Source: Methylococcaceae bacterium (GTDB lineage: Bacteria; Pseudomonadota; Gammaproteobacteria; Methylococcales; Methylomonadaceae). From it: a stretch of 5,250 nt of DNA. Below the pieces are notes generated by a model. The model ran no database searches. It was given only the letters and a program-made list of their open reading frames with translations, and was not told the origin of the DNA. Both the position numbers and the translations under genes were made by a program. The stretch is taken from NCBI GenBank assembly GCA_030699345.1, contig JAUYMX010000367.1:1-5250 (forward strand). Direction: 5' to 3'. Positions 1 through 5,250 of the stretch are shown piece after piece (within the stretch, counting starts at the first letter, position 1; the number at the start of each line of letters is the position of its first letter).

Positions 1-1693
1 TATCGACAATGAAGAATCTTTCAAACTGGTACAAAACTTTTTAAAACAAGTCATGCCTCATGTTTTGCCTAAGGCAAAGCTTTATAGAGATGCCGTGCCG
101 TTGTTTAACCGCTATCAGATTGAATCACAAATCGAAGTTGCCTATGGCAGAGAAGTTTCGTTACCGTCCGGCGGCTCAATCGTCATTGACCATACCGAAG
201 CACTCACCTCCATCGATATAAACTCCGCTCGCGCCACTAAAGGCAGTGATATTGAAGAAACAGCGCTTAATACCAACTTAGAAGCTGCCGATGAAATTGC
301 CCGTCAACTTAGACTACGGGACTTAGGTGGCTTATTTGTCATCGATTTTATCGACATGCTGTCCAGCAAAAATCAAAAAAACGTCGAGAATCACCTTCGC
401 GATGCATTAAAGATTGATCGGGCACGTATTCAGACCGGACGCATATCGCGCTTTGGTTTGCTGGAAATGTCCAGACAACGGATGCGCCCTTCGTTGGGTG
501 ACTCCACTCAAATAACTTGTCCTCGCTGCAAAGGCCAAGGCAGTATTCGCAACGTGGAATCGGTTGCGCTTTCCGTATTGCGACTGTTAGAAGAAGAAGC
601 AATGAAGCGGGGCACAGAAAAAGTCATCGCGCATTTACCTATTGAATGCGCCGCCTTCCTGTTAAATGAAAAACGTAGCGTTATCCAGCAAATTGAGTCG
701 CGCTTAAAAGTAGACATCATTGTCTTGCCTAGTAAGCATCTGGAAACACCAGCCTACGACATTGAGCGTGTTAAAGAAAAAGAAACTGCTGAAGAAAAAA
801 GATCCAGTTATTCACAAATAAAATCTGAAGAAATCAGCATTCCTGAGTTTGCTCAACAGATCAAACACAACTCTGAAAAACCAGCTATAAAGGAATTTTT
901 GCATGATTCTCCGGTGCCGGTGCAAAACAAAAACGAATCTGCCAGCCTAATTAAACGCTTCTGGCAAAAATTAATCGGCACAACTGCCACCGTTGAAATT
1001 AACGAGCCGGTGCGTGCTGCTGAACCAGAAAAGCCTGCTGCTAGCAATCAGCAGCCGCGACATAACAAGCCCAGAAATGAGCAAAACCGTAATCGTGGAC
1101 GAGATCGTAATAGAGACAGAGATCGCGATAATACTCAGCAAGCTAAGGCTAAACCTGAGCAAAATCAAGAAGCGGCTCCTATCAACCGTCCGCCGCGTGG
1201 CCCTGGAAGAAACGTTAAACCAAACATTCCACCAACAGCCATTTTGCCGCTAGCTAACCCGGAACCGGTAATACCAGAGCTATTTGATGACTCGCTGATT
1301 TTTGCTGAATTGCCGGAAACGGCTGTAGAAACAACTGAGCAGCCGCGTAAAGCCAACAGAAATAACAATAGACGCGGCCCAAATCGCAGAAGACCACGTA
1401 ATCCAAATTACAAAAAACCGGAAAACGAAGGCAATACCAGCGACAGCCCAGAGCATTCTGCTGATAACGCAGTAGCGGCACAGCCGTCAGCACCTGCTCA
1501 AGTCATTAGCAACAGCGCCAATCAAAGCGCAGATGCGCCTGAGCCTCGTTCTGAGCGCCGCCCTGAACCCAAACAGGACACTGACAGCCATCAAGTGAGC
1601 CCTCGCGAACAGCCTGCTCCCAAGCCAGTCTCAGAACCTAGCCCAGCTGTCGTAATCGAAGCGACAAGATCTGACTCTGTTAGCGATTCTTAA
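1..1693 (+). CDS. rne: Ribonuclease E, 5'-truncated by window edge
   Basis: This is the essential endoribonuclease that starts mRNA decay, matures rRNA and tRNA, and scaffolds the RNA degradosome at the inner membrane. The frame is open from base 2 with no start codon; the ATG at 53 is internal, because family-conserved residues precede it. About 563 residues are visible. Aligned from memory to the E. coli enzyme, roughly 231 N-terminal residues (S1 domain, 5' sensor) lie outside, giving a protein near 795 residues against 1061 in E. coli. Numbering from the ATG at 53, the catalytic aspartates are D55 (motif IDINSAR) and D98 (motif VIDFIDM), matching D303 and D346. The zinc-link CPRC at 156-159 matches C404-C407. 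The small domain follows to about residue 260. The rest is a disordered tail with a membrane helix and two Arg-rich blocks, which argues for RNase E rather than the tail-less RNase G. Stop TAA is at 1691-1693, followed by a terminator. The family call is very secure; the tail's binding partners are not. Confidence 0.97.
   Translation, partial: IDNEESFKLVQNFLKQVMPHVLPKAKLYRDAVPLFNRYQIESQIEVAYGREVSLPSGGSIVIDHTEALTSIDINSARATKGSDIEETALNTNLEAADEIARQLRLRDLGGLFVIDFIDMLSSKNQKNVENHLRDALKIDRARIQTGRISRFGLLEMSRQRMRPSLGDSTQITCPRCKGQGSIRNVESVALSVLRLLEEEAMKRGTEKVIAHLPIECAAFLLNEKRSVIQQIESRLKVDIIVLPSKHLETPAYDIERVKEKETAEEKRSSYSQIKSEEISIPEFAQQIKHNSEKPAIKEFLHDSPVPVQNKNESASLIKRFWQKLIGTTATVEINEPVRAAEPEKPAASNQQPRHNKPRNEQNRNRGRDRNRDRDRDNTQQAKAKPEQNQEAAPINRPPRGPGRNVKPNIPPTAILPLANPEPVIPELFDDSLIFAELPETAVETTEQPRKANRNNNRRGPNRRRPRNPNYKKPENEGNTSDSPEHSADNAVAAQPSAPAQVISNSANQSADAPEPRSERRPEPKQDTDSHQVSPREQPAPKPVSEPSPAVVIEATRSDSVSDS
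944..979 (+). other. Probable membrane-targeting amphipathic helix within RNase E
   Basis: This codes for SLIKRFWQKLIG, just after the catalytic half ends. Hydrophobic residues (L, I, F, W, L, I) recur in pairs every four residues, and K, R, Q and K occupy the opposite face, which is the pattern of an amphipathic helix that lies on a membrane. Its place, shortly after the small domain and before the Arg-rich region, corresponds to segment A (about residues 565-582) of E. coli RNase E, which anchors the degradosome to the inner membrane. The function is inferred from position and pattern only. Confidence 0.72.
1058..1132 (+). other. Arg-rich, RD-repeat RNA-binding block of the RNase E tail
   Basis: Of 25 codons, 9 are Arg, 6 Asn and 4 Asp, and the second half alternates strictly between Arg and Asp, Asn or Gly (RGRDRNRDRDRD). 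The position after the membrane helix matches the arginine-rich RNA-binding region of gammaproteobacterial RNase E. The Arg codons are mixed (cgt, cga, aga, cgc), so the repeat exists at the protein level rather than as an exact DNA repeat. RNA binding is inferred from composition and family precedent. Confidence 0.65.
1346..1420 (+). other. Second Arg/Asn-rich basic block of the RNase E tail
   Basis: The 25 codons include 8 Arg, 3 Lys and 7 Asn and no acidic residue, ending near NPNYKKP. It lies about 70 residues after the first Arg-rich block and differs from it in lacking aspartate. It is probably a second RNA-contacting patch, comparable to the paired basic regions (ARRBD and AR2) of the E. 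coli enzyme. The remaining 90 residues to the stop are rich in Pro, Ala, Ser and Glu, and I see no recognisable domain in them. Confidence 0.6.
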
Positions 1694-1700
1694 GCCTGTA

Positions 1701-1730
1701 AAATCAACGCAAGCATCCAGCAAGCGTTGA
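1701..1730 (-). terminator. Weak candidate terminator for dnaE
   Basis: A 7-bp perfect inverted repeat, TCAACGC (1704-1710) and GCGTTGA (1724-1730), encloses a 13-base loop in which GC (1713-1714) and GC (1720-1721) can pair further. Read in the dnaE direction the stem is followed by TTTACAGG, so a run of only three T bases. It starts 46 bases past the dnaE stop, where a terminator is expected. Read in the rne direction it has no T-run. The structure is directly visible; the terminator role is tentative. Confidence 0.35.
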
Positions 1731-1739
1731 ATCTGCACC

Positions 1740-1777
1740 GTAGTTGAGTCACTGTTAACAATGGCTCAACTACTTTT
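1740..1777 (+). terminator. Intrinsic terminator of rne
   Basis: Arms 1740-1748 (GTAGTTGAG) and 1765-1773 (CTCAACTAC) pair perfectly over 9 bp. The stem extends inward through a G-U wobble (1749/1764), a C-G pair (1750/1763) and an A-T pair (1751/1762), to a 10-base loop around the palindrome TGTTAACA. TTTT follows at 1774-1777. It begins 47 bases after the rne stop. The T-run is short and the stem only moderately GC-rich. The last two T bases (1776-1777) also belong to the dnaE stop codon read on the other strand. In the dnaE direction the same stem forms but lacks a following T-run. Confidence 0.75.
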
Positions 1778-4700
1778 AGCGATACTTAATTTCCATCCCA
1801 TCCGCGCCTACCAAAGCCTTTAATCTGAGTAGCAACTCATCAGTCGGATTGACTCGCCACTCGTCGCCCAATTGTAAATCTGCTTTGGCTTGTGTTGACG
1901 TGTAAGTTAAACCTACCAAACAACCACCGCCTTTAAAGGGCTGCAACACCGCTTTTAATTTGGCAACAAATACCCCCGCTTGCAACCCTTGCGCTGCGAC
2001 ATTCCACTTTAACTGAATGCCTCGGGCAAACGCTTCCCTGGCTTGCTCCATGCTGTAGAGCTTTTCTACGGTTAATCGCAACGTACCGGTGTAATCATCA
2101 ATAGCCAAGCCACCTTCAGCCACCAACAGACTATCTCGCGCTAGTAACACCCGGTATTTTTCATAGATGTCGCCAAACACCGCAAGTTCAAGCCTGCCTG
2201 TGCGATCATCCAGCATCGCAAAGCCCATGGTTTTCCCCTGCTTAGTCTGCCGAGTACGCAAATCGATCACCAATCCGGCCGTCCTTGCTTCCATTTTACT
2301 GCGCCCTCTCGGCATATTTGAGCGCTCCACATCGGCCAATAATGACGCGATGGTGCCATTGGTAAATTGCCTTAATTCCGGCTCGTATTGAGTGATCGGA
2401 TGACCGGTTAAAAACAGCCCCAAGGTCAGCTTCTCAGCTGCCAGCCGTTCATTTTCCGTCCAGGGCTCGACGACAGAAGAGTACGCATCCGATGTCTCAT
2501 CTTCAGTATCGTCGCCACCCAAGCCGAACAAATCATTCTGCCCGGTTTTAGCCATCTTGCCGTGCTGTTCGGCTACTTTTAAAGCCGTTGGCAACTCAGC
2601 CAAATGGCGGGCACGATTATCATCAAACTCATCAAAGGCCCCGGCACGAATCAACGCTTCCAACACACGCCGATTGAATTTACGTAAATCAACCCGCTTA
2701 CATAAATCGTAAAAACCCAAAAACGGGCCATTGTTGGTGCGTTCTGCCAGCATATCTTCAATGGCCGCCTGCCCTACCCCCTTGAGCGCACCCAACCCGT
2801 AAACAATGTGCCCGGCATCATTAACGGTAAAACGAAAATTGGAGATGTTGATATTGGGCGGTGAGATGGTGAGCTTCATCTGCGCGCATTCGTCAATCAG
2901 CACCACCACTTTATCGGTGTTATCCATATCGGACGACAACACCGCGGCCATAAACGCAGCCGGATAATGCGCTTTAAGCCAGGCCGTTTGATACGCCACC
3001 AAGGCGTAAGCAGCCGAATGCGATTTGTTAAAACCGTAACCGGCAAATTTTTCCATCAAGTCAAAGGTATAGGTCGCGATACCTTCGTCCACCTGGTTTT
3101 GTATGGCGCCGCTAGTGAACTTATCGCGTTCCTTAGCCATCTCTTCCGGTTTTTTCTTACCCATCGCCCGGCGCAACATATCAGCACCACCTAAGGTGTA
3201 TAGCGCCAGCTCCCGGGCGATTTGCATCACTTGTTCCTGATACAAAATAACGCCGTTAGTGGGCTTTAAAATCGGCACCAGTAAAGGATGGGCGTATTCC
3301 GCTTTAGCGCCGTGCTTAACATTAATGTAATCGTCGACCATGCCCGATTCCAGCGGCCCAGGCCGAAACAACGCCACCAAGGCGATAATGTCATCAAAAC
3401 AATCCGGTTTGAGCTTTTTGATCAGCTCTTTCATACCTCGAGATTCCAACTGGAACACCGCCGTGGTCTGGGCGTTTTTCAATAGCTCGTAAGAAGCCGG
3501 ATCATCTCTGGGTATCGTAGTGATGTCGACCGGTGGCAGGCCCAGCAGTTGCTGTTTAGTGTTGATAGTTTGCAGCGCCCAGTCGATGATGGTCAGCGTG
3601 CGCAAGCCAAGAAAGTCGAACTTGACCAAGCCAACCGCTTCCACGTCGTCCTTATCAAACTGAGTAACCAAATTGTTACCATCTTGATCGCAATACAGCG
3701 GCGCAAAATCCGTCAATTTGGTCGGTGAAATCACCACACCACCGGCATGCTTACCGGCGTTTCGGGACGTGCCCTCCAGCGACAGTGCCATGTCGATCAG
3801 GGCTTTGACTTCTTCTTCAGTATCGTAAAGCTGCTTAAGCTCCGGGCTATCTTTTAACGCTTTGGTTAAAGTCATGCCGATTTCAAACGGAATCAGCTTG
3901 GCTAATCGATCAACAAAGCCGTAACCAAACCCCAATACCCGACCAACGTCGCGGATCACGGCCTTTGCCGCCATGGAACCGTAAGTAATAATCTGCGCGA
4001 CGTGATCGCGACCATAATGCCGGGCAACGTAATCGATAACCTCGTCGCGCCTATCCATACAAAAATCGACGTCAAAGTCAGGCATGGAGACCCGTTCCGG
4101 GTTTAAAAACCGCTCGAACAGTAAGTCATACTCGATGGGATCAAGATCGGTAATTTTTAACGCATAAGCGACTAAAGACCCGGCACCCGAGCCCCGGCCT
4201 GGACCAACCGGAATATGGTTATTTTTAGCCCACTGAATAAAGTCGGCAACGATCATAAAATAGCCGGGGAAACCCATCTGCGTGATCATTTTCAGCTCAA
4301 AATCCAAGCGCTCATAATACACACGCCGGTTTTCTTCATCAGTGCCTTTACCGCTGGCAGGATGATGCTGCAATCGTTCTTCCAAACCCTGCAATGCCTG
4401 TTCAGTCATAAACTCTGGCAAGGTCATGCCTTCCGGCACAGGGAAGTCGGGTAAAAAATTCTCACCTAAAGTCAGCTGGATATTGCAACGCTTGGCAATT
4501 TCAACCGTGTTTGCTAATGCTTCGGGAATATCAGCAAACAGCGCCTGCATTTCCTCGGTACTGCGTAGATACTGTTGGTCGGTGTAATCTTTCGGACGGC
4601 GGTTGTCATCCAGCACCCTGCTCTGATTAATACACACACGTACTTCATGTGCGGCAAAATCTTTTTGCTCGATAAAGCGCACATCGTTGGTGGCAACCAC

Positions 4701-5250
4701 CGGTAAATCGGCAGCTATTGCCAGTTGAACAGCCGCAGCAATATAACGTTCTTCTTCAGGTTTGCCGACCCGCTGAATTTCCAGATAAAAGCTTTGCGGA
4801 AACATTGCGCTCCAAAACTGCGCCAGCCGTGTAGCCGCCTCAGTATTTTCGGCTAATAACGCCCTGCCAATGTCGCCGCTCATTGCACCCGACAACGCAA
4901 TCAAGCCATCATGATTATCTTCAAGCCACTCCCGCCTGAGCATCGGCACACCTTGATGCTGGCCTTCTTGATAGGCTTTTGAAATTAGTTCTGTCAGTGT
5001 GGTATAGCCGAGCTTATTTTTAACTAATAGTGTTAATCGATAAGGTGTAGCAGGCTCTTCCGGGTTAAAAATCAGTACGTCGGCACCGGCTACCGGCTTA
5101 ATGCCTTGACCCATCGCCGCCTTATAAAACTTAACTAACGAAAATAAATTGGCATGCTCGGTAACTGCTATCGCAGGCATGTTCAGTTCAGCCAGGCGCT
5201 TAACCAACGGCTTAATTTTTACGATGCCATCGACCAGTGAAAATTCAGTG
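1776..5250 (-). CDS. dnaE: DNA polymerase III alpha subunit (DnaE1), 5'-truncated by window edge
   Basis: This is the catalytic subunit of the replicative DNA polymerase, which copies both chromosome strands with epsilon, theta, the beta clamp and the tau-containing clamp loader. The frame stays open to the window edge. The TTG at 5207 is internal, because the 14 codons before it encode family-conserved residues (SLVDG). About 12 residues are missing, giving roughly 1169 in total against 1160 in E. coli. Order of domains: PHP domain (about 5250-4400); palm with PGRGSGAGS and the catalytic pair in PDFDVDF (Asp codons 4073-4071 and 4067-4065), completed by the Asp in KFDFLGL (3617-3615); fingers with RRAMGKKKPEEM and NKSHSAAYA; helix-hairpin-helix region (GALKGVGQ); clamp motif QNDLF (2540-2526); OB fold (LDDRTGRLE); and tau-binding C-terminus. 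No frameshift or missing polymerase residue is seen. The PHP metal ligands are largely lost. Stop TAA lies at 1778-1776 in the rne terminator. The upstream promoter is outside the window. Confidence 0.98.
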   Translation of the reverse strand, partial: TEFSLVDGIVKIKPLVKRLAELNMPAIAVTEHANLFSLVKFYKAAMGQGIKPVAGADVLIFNPEEPATPYRLTLLVKNKLGYTTLTELISKAYQEGQHQGVPMLRREWLEDNHDGLIALSGAMSGDIGRALLAENTEAATRLAQFWSAMFPQSFYLEIQRVGKPEEERYIAAAVQLAIAADLPVVATNDVRFIEQKDFAAHEVRVCINQSRVLDDNRRPKDYTDQQYLRSTEEMQALFADIPEALANTVEIAKRCNIQLTLGENFLPDFPVPEGMTLPEFMTEQALQGLEERLQHHPASGKGTDEENRRVYYERLDFELKMITQMGFPGYFMIVADFIQWAKNNHIPVGPGRGSGAGSLVAYALKITDLDPIEYDLLFERFLNPERVSMPDFDVDFCMDRRDEVIDYVARHYGRDHVAQIITYGSMAAKAVIRDVGRVLGFGYGFVDRLAKLIPFEIGMTLTKALKDSPELKQLYDTEEEVKALIDMALSLEGTSRNAGKHAGGVVISPTKLTDFAPLYCDQDGNNLVTQFDKDDVEAVGLVKFDFLGLRTLTIIDWALQTINTKQQLLGLPPVDITTIPRDDPASYELLKNAQTTAVFQLESRGMKELIKKLKPDCFDDIIALVALFRPGPLESGMVDDYINVKHGAKAEYAHPLLVPILKPTNGVILYQEQVMQIARELALYTLGGADMLRRAMGKKKPEEMAKERDKFTSGAIQNQVDEGIATYTFDLMEKFAGYGFNKSHSAAYALVAYQTAWLKAHYPAAFMAAVLSSDMDNTDKVVVLIDECAQMKLTISPPNINISNFRFTVNDAGHIVYGLGALKGVGQAAIEDMLAERTNNGPFLGFYDLCKRVDLRKFNRRVLEALIRAGAFDEFDDNRARHLAELPTALKVAEQHGKMAKTGQNDLFGLGGDDTEDETSDAYSSVVEPWTENERLAAEKLTLGLFLTGHPITQYEPELRQFTNGTIASLLADVERSNMPRGRSKMEARTAGLVIDLRTRQTKQGKTMGFAMLDDRTGRLELAVFGDIYEKYRVLLARDSLLVAEGGLAIDDYTGTLRLTVEKLYSMEQAREAFARGIQLKWNVAAQGLQAGVFVAKLKAVLQPFKGGGCLVGLTYTSTQAKADLQLGDEWRVNPTDELLLRLKALVGADGMEIKYR
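2526..2540 (-). other. Beta-clamp binding motif in DnaE
   Basis: This encodes QNDLF, close to the QxxLF consensus by which polymerases bind the hydrophobic pocket of the sliding clamp. It falls at about residue 916 of the full protein, matching the essential internal motif QADMF near residue 920 of E. coli alpha, between the helix-hairpin-helix region and the OB fold. An acidic, flexible stretch (GGDDTEDE) follows. Clamp binding is known for the family; here it is inferred from motif and position. Confidence 0.85.

Noticed and set aside
53..55. ATG as the start of the plus-strand gene
   Set aside because: The frame is open upstream to base 2, and the preceding residues (IDNEE, then F, L and QV before MP) match the interior of RNase E. 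The true start is outside the window.
1085..1132. Short tandem DNA repeat in the Arg/Asp codons
   Set aside because: The units differ at the codon level (cgt, cga, aga and cgc for Arg; gat and gac for Asp). It is a protein-level repeat, not a satellite or a mobile-element trace.
993..1253. 86-codon plus-strand open frame inside rne
   Set aside because: It overlaps the low-complexity RNase E tail in another frame, resembles no known protein, and has no separate gene context. It is a shadow of the Arg/Asn-rich coding sequence.
1753..1760. TGTTAACA palindrome as an operator
   Set aside because: It lies in the loop of the rne terminator between two gene ends, with no promoter in sight, so a regulatory site is unlikely.
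4215..4454. Plus-strand open frame of 79 codons opposite dnaE
   Set aside because: It is antisense to the highly conserved polymerase palm region, and the product looks like a reverse-strand artefact with no recognisable domain.
5205..5207. TTG as the start of dnaE
   Set aside because: Fourteen further in-frame codons up to the window edge encode conserved DnaE residues such as SLVDG. Family members begin about 26 residues before this TTG.

Overview
The window holds the 3' parts of two housekeeping genes that converge tail to tail. The plus-strand gene is rne (ribonuclease E). The minus-strand gene is dnaE (the replicative DNA polymerase III alpha subunit). Both are cut by the window edges at their 5' ends. 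The protein sequences resemble the gammaproteobacterial (E. coli-like) versions: the RNase E DNase I-like core and zinc-link align with the E. coli enzyme without gaps, and DnaE is the long DnaE1 type with a degenerate PHP domain. The moderate base composition and the alpha-subunit wording made me think of the methanotrophic order Methylococcales, but that is an impression from memory and not demonstrated.

Layout. Positions 1-1693 (+) encode the RNase E catalytic core from inside the RNase H-like fold onward, followed by a long, low-complexity, Arg/Asn/Pro-rich tail. That tail contains a probable membrane-binding amphipathic helix (944-979), two arginine-rich blocks (1058-1132 and 1346-1420) and an acidic-hydrophobic segment between them. 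Positions 1694-1775 are a short spacer with two inverted repeats. The one at 1740-1773 is a good intrinsic terminator for rne, and its T-run overlaps the stop codon of dnaE. The other, at 1704-1730, is a weak candidate terminator for dnaE transcripts. Positions 1776-5250 (-) encode DnaE from about residue 13 of the family to its C-terminus. The catalytic aspartates, the beta-clamp motif, the OB fold and the tau-binding end are all intact.

The two genes have no shared pathway (mRNA decay and stable RNA processing versus chromosome replication). Their relationship here is positional: convergent transcription over a short shared terminator region. I found no mobile element, CRISPR array, tRNA, rRNA, riboswitch or unknown gene. 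I see no evidence for a previously undescribed system. The points worth a second look are in the RNase E tail and at the gene junction.
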